Part shown: positions 11,681 through 24,655 of the stretch, piece after piece
How the letters are laid out: every line of letters begins with the position of its first letter
Numbering within the stretch: position 1 is the stretch's first letter
NCBI GenBank assembly: GCA_003008705.1
Contig: PDUO01000073.1
Coordinates: 48,518-112,517, forward strand
DNA: 64,000 nt
Source: Pezicula radicicola
Taxonomy: Eukaryota; Ascomycota; Leotiomycetes; Helotiales; Dermateaceae
Reading direction: 5' to 3'
Notes under the pieces: model-generated
What the model saw: the letters and a program-made list of their open reading frames with translations, nothing else
What the model was told of the DNA's origin: nothing
The model's database searches: none
Program-made: the position numbers and the translations under genes

Positions 11681-12424
11681 AGGGTCTTGCTAATGCCGCA
11701 TTAAATTTGACATTGCTACATCAATCTACCGTAATTTAGTGAAAACACGTTCGGGGTACGCAAAGCCCACATATTGATAGATCCGATAATTTTTAGTGGC
11801 GGTGCTATATAAATTTAGCGGCTCGTTTAATAAGAGTCGCTGTTTTATCCCGCCAAGATTATATATCAAAAGACTTATCCGCACTGGCTTTTTGTAATTA
11901 CAACTAGTAAATTGTATATTACCAGAGTTTGAATCTCTTCGAACTAAATCCCTTTAATAACCAAGTTAAGTTGAATTTCATATTTTCGTAGTGTTGTAGA
12001 GATGATAGGAATAACTGTACATATTGTTAACTAATTATAGACTTTATCTTCTATTTGTTTACTATATTAGCGACTAAAGAATGCCTTTAAGAATGATGAT
12101 TTATAACTGGAATGTGAAAGGCATGTGAGGAATTTCTAAAAGATAAATAAACAATGAGAAATATAAAAAGAAATTACAAATAAACAGCTCGACCGCTATT
12201 GAATTGGAAGTTCAACTAGTTATTTCCGTACTTTTGTACTTTAGTATTATATTAAAGTTACATTCCAGAACTAAACCCCTACTTACTATACGTTCGGAGC
12301 CCTTCATACGGTATCTAAAGCGGGATTATCTTGAACTCACGTTGTGGAGCAGGAACTTATTTAATTAAGTATAACTCAATGTGGCATTGTCAATTCTAAT
12401 GTGGCAGTAGCAAGACCCCTAATT
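11681..12424. mobile_element. Degenerate DNA transposon or MITE with about 40-bp terminal inverted repeats
   Basis: The left end (11,683 on, GGGTCTTGCTAATGCCGCAT) is matched by the reverse complement of the right end near 12,378-12,420 (GGGTCTTGCTACTGCCACAT). The match continues through TTGACA to about 40 bp, with most mismatches being C/T or G/A. The internal roughly 650 bp is AT-rich with no readable transposase. A short non-autonomous element or a RIP-degraded Tc1/pogo-type element fits best. Confidence 0.72.
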
Positions 12425-12622
12425 TATCGGCTTCGGCTGTCTCACCATACAGCAAGTAGTCTTAGTCTTTCCTTCCTTCCCCCCCATTTCCCTATATCAA
12501 TGTCTACTATTCACCGTATTAGCAAAGAAACAGACTAAGGTTTTGGGAGGGGAGCTCCGGAGCTGGGATCTGTCTTCGGAGCCTTTTGTGAGGTTGAGAG
12601 GTCATGCCGCTTCCAGATCTCC

Positions 12623-13021
12623 TTATGGAAAACATTGCAAATTTGCTTTACCTTGCCCAACCTGCACCCAGCCATACTTCAAATAAAGTCCTTTCCCCGC
12701 TGGACTAGCATCAATCCAGCACTCCAATCCCTCCTCATCACATTTCTTCAATCCCCACTCCAGTAACTTCCCTCCAATTCCTCGCTTCTGATAATCTGGG
12801 TGAACTGCTAGGATCGCCATGAGAATGTGCTTTTTTCCTTTCATCACTTCATTGCGTTTCTCGTCTAAGGATCCAAAAAAAAAGGCTTGATGAGCTCGAG
12901 GTTGGCGCCGGGTGGGTGGACTTTGGACCAGGGGTATTGAGGTGCGGAAGAGGTGAAGAAATTCCATTTTTCGACGCCAGTTATGCGACCTGAGGGGAGT
13001 ATGGCAGTGAGATAAAGGATG
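12623..13021 (-). pseudogene. GNAT N-acetyltransferase, frameshifted fragment
   Basis: On the minus strand the downstream frame reads the acetyl-CoA binding core, LAVHPDYQKRGIGGKLLEWG, then ECWIDASPAGKGLYLKYGW, typical of fungal GNATs. The upstream part (GRITGVEKWNFFTSSAPQYP, then PPGANLELIKPF) lies in a different frame. The switch falls at a run of nine A on the plus strand (12,875-12,883). A length change in that run would explain it. The N-terminal third of the domain is not found. It is either a pseudogene or a sequencing error in a homopolymer. Confidence 0.75.
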
Positions 13022-13819
13022 GAGGGATTTTAAAAGAGATTAGTAGTTGTTTCTCAATATTTCCTCACAAATCTTAGGAAAGTAGTGTTTAGGAAATCCG
13101 GGAGTGGGGGTGAGCCAAATCTTCTACTCACCATTGGCAAGAAGGGCCGTATTTATATCGGCATAGAAGATACTCGTCTCTGAAGGATCATGACCATTGC
13201 TTGCTGGGTACACAAGCGGCCCTAAAGAATCTTCTTCTCCTTGGAAGGCGGAACTTTCGACCTCGAGGTAATCTTCGTAAAAAATTTCACCTGAAGTCGC
13301 GAGTTCAATTGTGTATTGGAGGAGCTCAGAGGTAGCTATGACTTGAACACTTGTTTATATTGGCCTGAGTATGCTTTTAGAGAATGGGAGGAATAGCTAC
13401 TCTCTTATACTCGCACTCTGCGAGCGAAGCGCGCCCGACGATTATACTTTAAAGACCTATTGTACCGCTCCCTTGTTTAAGTTATTACGCCTCGTAAACT
13501 TTTTAATTTAATACAATTACTATATAATATATTCTTATAAAACCGTCTTTCATCTATTCCTTATAGTGTCGCCGAGGGCCAACATTATCCCACCGGCTCG
13601 GTCCGGCTCGGATTCATATTTGGATCCGAACCGTAGTTCCTGTGAACACACCGCTGCCTCCACACGAGCTATATTGAATTAACAAATATTTTATGATGGT
13701 TTTATAAAAGCGAGAAAGTCCTTGGATTTAAGTAGACTAAAGCTGACTGGGTTGGAAAAACTGATCGAATTCTAAAATTAGTGACCCTTAGGTGTAAATT
13801 ACACATTACAATATTTAAA
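13022..13819. other. Intergenic, with a possible exon fragment and CGGCTCGG repeats
   Basis: On the minus strand about 13,345-13,133 there is an open stretch reading EIFYEDYLEVESSAFQGEED, ending at a GTGAGT donor. I do not recognise it. Near 13,593-13,610 the word CCGGCTCG occurs twice in tandem, upstream of the cupin gene. Confidence 0.4.
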
Positions 13820-14556
13820 ATGGCCACGGCAACGGAGACACCTACAACCACACAAGGACCCATTACCCGCTTTCCAGCAGATGACCTTCGACACGCAAAG
13901 CGTTTTATCACCACACACAGCAAAGAGGGCAGAGGGGTGTTCCTGCCCGATGATGATGGGGATCATCATAAAGTGATGGTCCAGGGAAAAGGTGTTGCCA
14001 CTATCATTTACAGCACGCAAGGCGCTCAAGTGGATTTGAATAATGAGAAGGACATTGAGTTCGCTAAGACAAACCAGGTGTGTGCGTCTAATCGGACTTT
14101 TACTTTCTATCTCTATTCGGCGCACCTTATAAATGAGCCCACCCTCTTTCGATTCTTGGTTGCTCTGCCAACTGCGAGGTATCTCGATGAAAAATTCGCT
14201 AACAAACATATAATTCATAGCCTCCGATCCATGTCAAGAACGGGAGCGTTGCCCGGCTCATCGACTTTGCGCCAGGGGTGGAGAGCCCATTGCACCGCGC
14301 TATGTCCATCGACTACGGTATCGTCGTCGAGGGCGAGTTTCTCCTGACACTTGACTCAGGCGAGTCGCGCCGTATGCTGCCGGGCGACATGACCGTCAAT
14401 AGGGGCTGCGCCCATAAGTGGAGGAATTTGTCCGAGATTCGGAGTGGGCGCATGCTTTTCGTGCTGTTGGATGTTGCTCCCTTGTACGTCGGCGGGCAGT
14501 TGGTCACGGAGGACCTTGGAGATCTAGCTGGCGAATATGCGCCGCACCCAAGCTAA
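13820..14556 (+). CDS. Cupin-domain protein
   Basis: Exons 13820-14077 and 14221-14556 join in phase 0 across a 143-bp intron (GTGTGT...TTCATAG, with GCTAAC branch), giving 197 residues. The second exon carries one cupin barrel: [18 protein letters not shown], then [26 protein letters not shown]. These match the two conserved cupin motifs of small fungal cupins often found near metabolite clusters, with histidines at the metal-binding positions. It may be a dioxygenase, isomerase or cyclase-like tailoring enzyme; the sequence alone does not say which. An in-frame ATG at 13781 exists, but the start MATATETP is better placed for the family. Confidence 0.85.
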
Positions 14557-14628
14557 ACAACTTACTTAACTTATTCTTCTAATATAATAGTAGAAAATCA
14601 AGTTTAAATAAAAAGAGTTAATAAAAGA

Positions 14629-14829
14629 CTATTGTGGCGGGCATTCAAATAACTCATCAAAAGTCCCTAAACCACATGGAAGAGTTACACTCTTAGTTTT
14701 CCCAACCCAAGTAGTAAAAGAATTAGAAGGGCGAACTAAATCAACGATATACCATATGTTTTCCCATTCAGCGTCCGATAAAGCAAAGATACGTGCTGAA
14801 AATTTTTCTCGACAATATTTGTCAATCAC
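14629..14829 (-). mobile_element. hAT-family transposase fragment
   Basis: The 66-residue frame contains LSDAEWENIWYIVDLVRP followed by SVTLPCGLGTFDELFE. This resembles the segment of fungal hAT transposases just before the dimerisation region (LTDxEWxxxxxIxxLLRPF). No zinc finger, catalytic or dimerisation parts are found nearby. It is a short relic. Confidence 0.55.
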
Positions 14830-15409
14830 TTCTCGAAGCGCGGACTAGTATAATACCCGTAGAGTCCCATCGGCTAGTAACATCCATAACTAAAGTAAGA
14901 TCTGATTCAGATACGATTGGAGATACTTAATATTGAGCTTCGAACTAGTGGAAATTGTATATGCATATAATGAGTGAATTGTGAGTACTGGCCGTCTAAA
15001 AGAGAGGCCGACTAGTAGGTTTAATATACAAAGTGGGAGGCATCGTAAAAGGCCCGAATACCATACAAAATGGGCTATTTTGGATGCATGAAGCGTGCGT
15101 GGCTTGCTCTACGCGTACAAGACATTTTTATACGATGCGAGAGACAAAATGAGGATATATTCGGTGCCATGGTTCCAATATAGGGAACACGTGATCGCCG
15201 GGCAACACTTAATAAATTGTCGTTGAACTTGTTCGAATGTATGTTTCCGTTGGCCGCTCGAATTGACATAGATACATAGCTTTCGGATATAGGAACACGG
15301 GTTAGTATAAAGATTGGTATAGCTTTTAGGCTCTTGCTGCTGTCATATTGAAATTGACAATGTTACATTGAGCTAATACGAATTGGAGTAATTTTCCAAA
15401 CAAGAACGT

Positions 15410-15905
15410 GGATTGAAAACAGTTTCATTTTAAACAACGTGATAAAACGCTTTAAACGTATAATAAGAGATTTCTAAATTGTAACTTTAATTCTAATATT
15501 AAGTTAAGTAATTAAACCCAATAGCGGCCGGATTCTTTATTTATAATTCCCTCTTATATTTTGTATTATTTATTTACTTTTTTAAAATACCTTATATTCT
15601 ATTTATATTCTAACTTTAAAATCTTAATCTTAAAGATATTTATAGATTATTATAATAGTAGTAAAGAAATATATAATTAACTAGGGTTAAATATAATTAT
15701 TTCTATTATTTCTAAAATAGTTTAAAGTATAAATAATACTCTAATTTAAATAATAAATCTACTTAGATTTAAAATATTATTATATAACTTAAAATCTATT
15801 AAGTTTAATTAAGAATAATATAATCTAATATTATTAATTCTAATATAGTAGTAGTAAGACCCTTTTATTATTATATAATATAGTCACGAGTTAACTTTCT
15901 CCTTA
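15410..15905. repeat. RIP-like AT-rich tract
   Basis: Nearly pure A/T with repeated TATAATA words and no coding potential. A TAGTAGTAAGACCC word at about 15,846-15,859 resembles the terminal repeat of the element at 11,681-12,424, so a related copy may be decayed here. Confidence 0.5.
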
Positions 15906-16988
15906 CTTATAGGTACCCACTACCCATAGGTGTAGGTATCCGTGGGTAGGTTAGGCTATCTTAAAACCCACCCATGGGTACCTATTAACCAAGCAGCTTA
16001 AGGATGAGTAAGCTTTTGAGAAGCAAGACTAGCGGGAGAAGAAATTGGCTGAAAATGAGATAGAAATAAGGAACATAGTGGGGATATAATCGTTGAGTAG
16101 CAAGAATATGTGCCGAATCAGGACTAGCGCCATTGACTGTCGTCCTGAACAAAGAGAAACTGCTAGTGGGCAGAAGCGAAGTGGGAGAAAGCTTAATTTA
16201 ACCTCCATTTATGACTGGGTCGTGACCAGCTAATGAGATCATGCCCTAGTGCATTTTTTCAGCTTGAATGTGCCATAATTGGGAGAGACATACCCATCAA
16301 AAAACCGACAGTTTAGGAAATATTTATTTGCCATGGAGAAGGTAAAGTATCTTTTGAACACCTGGTGAAGTCCACCGGCCTAATCGTTGAATGTTTGTCA
16401 TTGAAATACTGTGACTAGAGGCGTGCTGTGCTGTGAAGCACCTCGGCGAAAACTATGTTCTGCTCATTTCATGAAGTTCTTTACGTTAATCAATTGGAGG
16501 CGGCTTCGGAAAGCAGACACGTAATGAGCTCTTGAGAAGCAAACCTTTGCAATTCGAAAGGAACGTGCCAGTGGTAGCTGAGGGTCGAGCACGAAAAGTG
16601 GCTGCAGGGGCCCATACCGGGCAAGTAGATGTATTTGTGCGTGCTACCGCTGTCTCAACCTCGGTATGATCTCAGCCGGACTTGCTTGACAGAGTAAGAC
16701 GATCGTGTGCTCGAAATTGTCCGCGAATGTCACATCTATTCGTTGAAGCTTCGTTTCTTCAAATAAAGTCTAGCTTTTTATGTCGGCGTTTTCGTACGTG
16801 ATTTCTTTAGTACGAAAAATCCCAGCAAAAGCGAGTTTGTATCTCGAATGACTTAATTTTAGCGTCGCTAGTTGTTTATATATTCTAAATGCCAGTAGCA
16901 ACTGCAATCGAAAGAAGACTTAAAAAAGGAACTGTGTACATTTTGCCTGCTACAATTCCGACCGGGCTACTCCTTACTCATGACCGTG

Positions 16989-19900
16989 TCACTGCCCGAA
17001 TGACGCCACCACAGTTGCAGCCAGTAACGCGACCGTCTGCGTATTGCTTAGCAGTTCCAGGAATGGCACGTCAACCTTGAACGCCTGAAACAACCATGTA
17101 CGAAACTCGGCAGCTATCATGCTGTCCATACCAAAGGCCGCCAAAGGCTTGTTCGGGGTGATCTGGCTGGCGGGAGTGAGTACGAGATTACCAAATCGAT
17201 GAGCAATGTATTCAGTAATAGCCTCCTCCATATTGAGACCAGGACGTTGGTCCATGGACTTACGAAGGTCGGCTGGCAGCTTGACTTTCCCGTCATGTTG
17301 CATTTGACCCTGCTCCTCGAGCCCCGAGGCGTCGTCACCGTTGAGAACTCTGGCCAGTATAGCTGCCCGAGGATCGGCCATGGTGATATTGCTAACGTCG
17401 AAGCCCCGTTTTCGGAGTTTCAGGACACCTAAAGGCTCCAAACCTGTCAGGATATGGGCTGACGCAGCCGTGTCGTAGGTGTGCGGGATCTCCATCGTTT
17501 GACTCGACAGTGCAATGTCCAGAATCTGAAGCAACTCATCCTCATCGATGGGCTGAATTCCCTTGCGAAGAAGTAGAGCCTCAATATCTGGGTTTTCATG
17601 GAGGTATCCGACCTCAGAAATCATACCCAAACCGACAGCTACGGCGGGCAGGCCCTGAGCACGACGATGGCGAGCGAACATATCCAGGAAATAATTGCCG
17701 GCGCAATAATTGGACTCGGTTGCAGTGCCAACGCTACCTGAGACCGAACTTGTCATGAGGAAGAAGTCCAGTTTGCTATCCTTGCCTTTGATGGCGTTAT
17801 GCAGGTTCCACGTCCCGACCACCTTGGGGTCAATGCCAGTATGCCAATACTTGTTCGACATGGTTGTAAATAGAGATTCCTAAATTATCTGTGTTAGCTC
17901 ACGAAGCTATCTGATGAGAGCATTGTGCCGGAACGACATGATACTCACATTTAGACCCATGGCAGCTTGAACCACTCCACCAATATGACCGTCTACGCAA
18001 TCAATTACCTTGGCGACGTCCGCCAAATTGCAAACGTCACCGCGCACAACCTGGCATTCGGCCCCCTGTTGAGTTAAATCTTCGACCAAGCGTGCTGCGC
18101 TGGCCTTGTCCGTGCCTGACCTACCCAAGAATACCAACTTCTTAGCCCCACGACTCACCATCCACCGCGACATACTGCGTCCTAGACCTCCCAAACAGCC
18201 AATCAAGATATAGAACTTGTCACTGCTGAATATGGTCTTACACTTAAATGGTTGGATCTTCAAGCATGTCGCCACGTCGTGGTCCTCCTCCCAATTTATG
18301 GTCACCTTACCGATGCGATTTCTTGACGAAAAGTAGCGAAGGGCGCTTGGGAGCTCCGAGACACCAAAAACCCTATTCGAATCAAATCTCTGAATGACTC
18401 CAGCCCGAAACAAGTAGACAACCTGGCTCAGTAGGGATTGCCATAGATCATGAAATGCCGAGTCCTGATGGTGGTACACGCTGGACAGGTCGAAGGCCGA
18501 GAAGGTGACACTGTTCAAAAACGGATGCATGTCCAATCTGCCACTGTCTAGCAGGTCACGCTTCCCTATCTCTATAAAGCGGCCAAATGGAGCGCAGCAT
18601 CGCCAACTCGCTCGCAGCTGATCCCCCGTCAGAGAATTGACGACGACGTCAACTCCGCGTTGGGCGGTCAGCCTCAGCAACTCCTCTGCAAAGGAGGTGC
18701 CAGAGGAACTGAGTATGTTTTCTGGCTTGAGACCAAATTGCTTAATCAAGTACTGCTTTTTGTCATTCGTGGAAACTGTGGTGAAAACCTATGACAGGAC
18801 TGAGATTAGTCGATGAATCAAACTTTCATGGAGCGGAATGAAAACCAGCACTGTGGCGTCACAGGACAAAGAACAATTCAATCGCTTACCTCTGCGCCAA
18901 TCGACTTTGCAATCTGAATGGCAGCAATACCGAAGCCTCCAGCCCCTGAATGAATCAGCACAGAATCACCCTTCTGTAAACTGGCACGGTTCTGCAGAGC
19001 ATATAGCGCTGTCGAGAACACGACGGGCAGGGTGCACATGGTAGTGAACTCCTCGTCGTCACGAAGCTTCTTGCAAGCCCACCTAGGCACGATTTCGGTC
19101 GATTTGAAGTATGATGGTGCCATGACAACCACACGATCTCCACAACGCAGATCATCCACAGCACTTCCCACTTTGTCTACAATACCCGCAAATTCTAAGG
19201 TACAGGTACTATTTTGCGTGTCAACTTTGCCGGCGAGTACGTATATGTCCTTGGCGTTAAGGCCTACAGCCTTGACTGTCACCTGAACTTGGTCACAGCC
19301 GAGTTGATCAGGGAGCTGGATCTGCTTGAAGTTGATCGTATCGAATTGTCCAGGCTTTGCTATTGCCAATTGAAGTGGGGCAAACTCAGAAACCAGCGCT
19401 TCTATGGTCTCGGAGCCTTGGCTTCGGCGGAATAAGGTGTTGCTTCCATCGTCCGGAATGAATCGAGCAATATGAACGACTCCTTTGTTTTCTATGTACT
19501 CAGAGTCGGCCTCCGCTGCTTTGGTTGTAACCAGAGTGCGCAAAATATTTTCTGCAGAGCGTGGAGCATCATGTTGTGGTTGATCCAGGTCGTAAGTGAT
19601 AAACCTTAGAGAGGGCTGCTCCAGAACGAGTGCCCTAGCCAGGCCTGACACGAGGGCGAATTCGGGGCTGCCACCAGACAAAAGGTCTCCCGCGGTGACC
19701 CAAAGTAGTATCTTGGCGTTATCTGTTATAAGCTTCACGCGGTTCATTTGATCGTCATCGATGCTGGCCAAAAGGGGCTTTTGAGATTCCACAAGGGAGA
19801 TAACAGTAGCGTTGACGAATGGATGGTTCTTCCCTTGGATCGAGTCGAAAAGCACCACCTGGATTTGAAAACCGTAAGACTGCAACGTGGAGACCAGATG

Positions 19901-22900
19901 GTTACCCAAAGCGGTCTCACTTAAATGCACAACAACGATGACTTTACCTTCGGGAGAGATCTTGTTCGGTTGCACAGCATCAGAGGTACGCATTTGTGCG
20001 TGTGCTAAGACTATCTGGCCAGTCTGATCGTGAAGCGGAGACACTAAACTCTCCACGCCGGTATTGTTCAGAGCCTGAGTGATCGGTTTGTCTTGGTTTG
20101 CGGGTAGGATTGTCATGATGATGCCCTGTTCAGACAAATGCCGAAGCAGTAAACCAAGTTTTGGGCTGAACACAATATCCAATGCCATCTCACGCTCAGG
20201 AACGAGAATCAAGTCGAAACGGTCTGCCTCCCGCACAGCGCCATGGCGGCCCGTCTCGTCAATTTCTAGCTCCGAAAGGTTCCAGGACGAGGCCAACAGC
20301 TCCTCATCCCCCCCGAATGAGCCTGTACTGTACGCTCCTACTTTCTTGTAGCTTTTCTGTGCATCTAACATCTGCAAAGTGAACTTGGCAAGTTCATTCG
20401 AGCCCCCAATCTGGAGCACTCTCAAGCTCGGATTCTTGTGGCTGAAGAGAGATATTGCGCCTCCAAGCTTAAGCAAGCCTTCGTCTCGAATGGGTGAGTG
20501 TGACTCTTGGAAGAAACCGTCCAAGTAGGCGGTGAGATCCTCTGGATGCAACGGACTAAAACTGCAAATATCTGGCTTCCAAATGACTCGTAACATGGGT
20601 TCCCGTGGGATTGATGAGTCTGTGTCATCCAATACCCCGACCTCGTAGTTCTGCATTCTTCCGCCGTCGATCACGGCCACACACTCGTGTCTCTCATTCA
20701 ATAACGTGGCGTCAAATTCGAAGGCATTGACACCATATGTCTCCGCCTTGGCATTGATAAACCACGTATCTTGCTCTGGGGAACGTAAAGGCGCCATGAG
20801 GATGGCCTTGTCTATACGGGTGGGCACGCAGCCTTTCAAATCTCGAGTCACTCCTGCCGCGGTTGCCACCAGACTGGCCTGGAGCAGAGCATCAATAGCG
20901 ATAGGATGGATGAGGTAGTCGAGTGTACCAGCATCATCTGCACCGCCCTGCGTGTCTGGGAGTAGGGACACCTGACATCTGGACACCTTCGATTCTCGGT
21001 CGCGTGGAACCCAGATCTGCTTGAGCGAGGTGAACTCAGGGCCGTAGTTCAATCCGCCCTTGGAGAAACGCTCATACCATGTACGCGGCGTGGCTGGTTG
21101 CAGTGCTGCTTCGTCAATCCCTGGGACAATGTTGCTCAGTGTTGTCTTGGGGGCATTAGTCAGGCGAACAGATCCAGTGCTATGGACAGTGACGATGTCA
21201 GCGAAGCTCGAGATCTTGTAATCCCACCACGATTCCGATTCCAAGATGTTGGTATTTTGCCGTCGGCGCAGATTGGTAAACACTTCCTTCTTGTCCTCTG
21301 GTCCGCTTTGAAGGGCCAGGGCTGCCATGATGTGGACGTTGTGGAACTCAACTGCCGAACTCCCAGCGTGAAGGTCTGTATGCGTGGCTTGAGAAATAGC
21401 TTCGACCACCATTGCAAGATATGCTCCGCCCGGAACAACGGGTGTTTCCTCCAGTTTATGGTCTGCCAACCACTTGACATCATCAATGCGCAGAACATTC
21501 CTCCACGTCAGCTCGGCCTCGCTCCCTCCTACTATCTTCGACCCAAGAAGCTCATGTCGTTTATATCGACGATTTCGGAACTCGGTGCTCTGACGGCACT
21601 CGTTCCAAAGCACTTTGTCACCCCAATCCCACCGGTATGGTGGGAGATGTGGGACGACGCTCAGCCTTTGGCCCTTCGCGCTTGTATGTTTGTAAGGATT
21701 GTTTATTTGGTCAAATGCCACTTCATGTCCGGCCAACCAGAGATTTCCAAGGAGGCTGAGGAGAGACTCAGTGGAGTTCTTGCCTCTCGAAAGGGCATTG
21801 TAGTAGAGGGCATTTCCCTCGGGAATATTGAGACTCGACTTGATCTGCTTGATGGGCATTTGCAGTGCCGCATGTGGTCCGATTTCGATCAGATGGTACG
21901 ATGTGACATCGTGGTCAGGCTCCGGTCGGAGTATTTTGCTTACGGCGTCGAGAAATCGGACAGGTTTCTCCAGATTGTCTCTCCAGTCCTTGGCGTTCAA
22001 CGGGCCATCGCGTTTCTCTGCCGTCACGCTCGAGATGAAGACAACATCTTCAGAAGTACTAGAGGGACTGGCCAACTTGTCAAATTGTGCCTGGACCAAA
22101 CTCTCATACTCTTCGCCCAGCGCCGCCATGTGATGGGAGTGGTAAGCTGAGTTTCCTGTCTTCAGCTTACGGGCAAAAACGTTGGTGCGCACGAGTATTG
22201 CGAGAAGCTCATCGATACTATCTTTGTCCCCTGAGATTGTGGTACTCTCGGGGCTGTTGCTACAGGCAACACAAACATTGGTCTTCAGGCCTGCGTCCTC
22301 AATCACCTTATTTGCGTCTTCTTCGCCTAGACCAACGGCAATCATGGCACCTTTTCGGTCCTTCGTCTGGCCGACGACATAACCACGATAGTATGCTGCT
22401 ATGATGGCTTGTTCGAGAGTAAGCCGGCCCGCTGCGAAAGCCGCAGCGATCTCGCCTGACGAGTGCCCAACAACAACTGCTGGCCTTATATTCCATGCTG
22501 CAAGCTGCATGAGAAGAGCAACTTGGAGCGCGGTGCACAGAGGCTGCGAGTGCGTCACTTCATTTATCTTGCTAGTCTCCGCTGGCTCATTAATACAATC
22601 CTCCAAGGTCCAGGAGGGGGCATGTCCCGGTGGCAGCGATTTCAAGACAGCATCCATTTCGGCCAGTGCAGTACGGAACACAGGAAATTCGGCGATGAGC
22701 TCCTGGCCCATTCCAGCCCACTGCGCGCCTTGGCCGGTAAAGATGAAAGCGAAAGGGGCGCGGGATTCCTCGGAAGTAGCGATCCGAGTAGCCCCAAGAC
22801 TGAGCTTCTCGAGCAGTCCTTGCTTATCTGATACCACAAATGCTCTCTGCTTGAAATGGCTCCTTCGCTGACCCAGAGTGTAGGCCAAGTCTGCTAGCTG

Positions 22901-24655
22901 GACGTGCTCGAGATCGCAGCCGCTTGCCAGATCTTGAAATCGGCTCTGAAGGGAGGCGTCTGTAGTGGCAGACAAGGGGATTAAATAGGTCTTTCGGCCA
23001 CCTAAAGCCGAGCCATCATCCTGCACGGCAGTTTGATTCAAGATCTTAGCCGGGCTCTCGAGGATAACATGACCATTTGCGCCGCCGTATCCGAAAGAAT
23101 TCACGCCAACTCGCTGGCAGTCGGGCGGTAGCGGTATGCCCTTGGTGACCACCTGGATGTCCCATTCATTTGCCTTGATCTTGGGATTCAAGGTTTGGAC
23201 TCCAATCGTTGCAGGGATGAAACCGTGCTCCAATGCGAGCGTAGCTTTGATGATGCTGGAAATGCCACTGGCAGCTTCGCTGTGGCCGAGATTTGACTTC
23301 ACCTAAAAGTTGTTCGTTCTAGATTAGACTATTTTCCCTGCGAACCAACAGGTACAACAAAGAGATTTTCGTCAACTTACGGATCCTATCATCAAAGGGC
23401 CAGCCCTACTGCCGCTCGCGAATGCTTTCGAGGTAGCTTCGGCCTCGATGGGATCGCCAACAGCGGTCCCAGTTCCGTGGAGTTCAACATAACCAGTGTC
23501 ATCAACACTTAACCCGGCCTTGGCGTAAGCTTTGCGGATGACCGCCTCTTGGCCCAAAGCACTAGGAAGCGTGATACCCGGGGTGCGGCCGTTCGAATTG
23601 ATCGCCGTCCCGCGGATCACCGACCGGATGGGATCACCGTCTCGAATGGCATCCTCGAGTCTTTTCATGTACAAGGCCCCAATCCCGTCAGCTCGCCCAT
23701 AACCGTCAGCGGATATATCGAATGGGTGGCACGTCGACGTTTTAGAGAGAACACCAGCTTTCATCGTTCCCATATGCTGCTCTGGGCTCTGAATCAAGTT
23801 GGCGCCAGCAACGACGGCGCCTTCACATTCGCCGTTCTCCAGAGCCACGCATGCCATGTGCAGACAGTACAAGGAAGAAGAGCAAGCCGTGTCTAGCACC
23901 AAGCTGGGTAGGGCAATAGTGGTCAGCGTAGTACAGCTAAGCTTGTAGCTTACATGATAGTAGACGGCCAATAAACTTACCTTTGTCCCTTCAAATTGAA
24001 AACATGGCTAATACGGTTTCCAAGAATGGTGGTCCCGAGGCCTGTTGCATTGTAGCGATGTAGGTACTCCGGGTCTTTTAACTGCATGATCTGGTAGTCA
24101 ACTGTGAAATTCCCAACATAGCAACCGGTGTTAGAGCCGGAGGCCTCGGAAAGGGACATGCCGGCACTTTCAAAACACTCGAAGACTACTTCGAGGAGCT
24201 TTCTCTGTTGCGGGTCCATGTACTTGGCCTCGAGATTGTTAATACCGAAAAAGCTGTTGTCGAAAGCGCGAATGTCTTCATCCTTTAGGAAGTAGCCTCC
24301 TTTCATGTGCATGCTTCCTGGGCGCTCGTCGCCTTTGGGGTGGTAAAAGGCATCCACGTTGAATCGGGACTTGGGTACATCGCATTGTGTGGATCGTTCA
24401 TTGACGAGGACATCCCATAGCTTCGATGGAGAGTTTGCACCACCGGGCAACCTGCAAGCTGGATGTGATTGTTATTAAAGCGCCGATTACATATATAAAG
24501 TGAGAAGCCAAGATTTATATCAACTTACCCATGCCGATGATGGCAATATCTGGTCGAGATGCCAGAGGCCAATCTAATGGATCGGAAACCCATGAGCTCT
24601 CTAATGTGCTCTCCGAGGGAGCGTCGGCGGAGGATCGCTCTGAGTTGGAGCTCAT
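16989..24655 (-). CDS. Highly reducing type I polyketide synthase (KS-AT-DH-psiMT-ER-KR-ACP)
   Basis: Six exons, 24655-24529, 24458-23981, 23903-23381, 23302-18890, 18788-17949 and 17879-16989, all GT-AG with consistent phase, give 2423 residues. Domains in order: KS (GMACRLPGG; DTACSSS, Cys near 209; HGTGTAVGDP near 343; NLGHSE near 383). AT (GHSSGE, Ser near 657). DH (His near 990 in WLADHKLEETPVVPGG; Asp near 1180 in AIDALLQ). A degenerate methyltransferase region (LRVLQIGGSN). ER (SGAGGFG near 1829). KR (GCLGGLG near 2046, catalytic NYCAGN near 2187). C-terminal ACP (FGMDSM, Ser near 2378). There is no release domain, as is usual for iterative fungal HR-PKS. All three reductive steps appear possible. 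Neighbouring SDRs and the halogenase are probable tailoring partners. Confidence 0.96.

Larger units (their letters stand above)
14557..16988. other. TE-rich intergenic region between cupin and PKS
   Basis: It includes a hAT transposase fragment (14,629-14,829), a very AT-rich RIP-like tract (about 15,410-15,900) and an inverted pair of TAGGTACCCA words (15,909-15,983). It also holds a perfect 9-bp inverted repeat, TTTTCGTAC/GTACGAAAA (16,789-16,818), just beyond the PKS stop. No intact gene is seen. Confidence 0.6.

Noticed and set aside
21098..22150. 350-residue plus-strand frame inside the PKS
   Set aside because: It is antisense to conserved AT and DH sequence of the PKS, has no family signature, and is a shadow of biased codon use.
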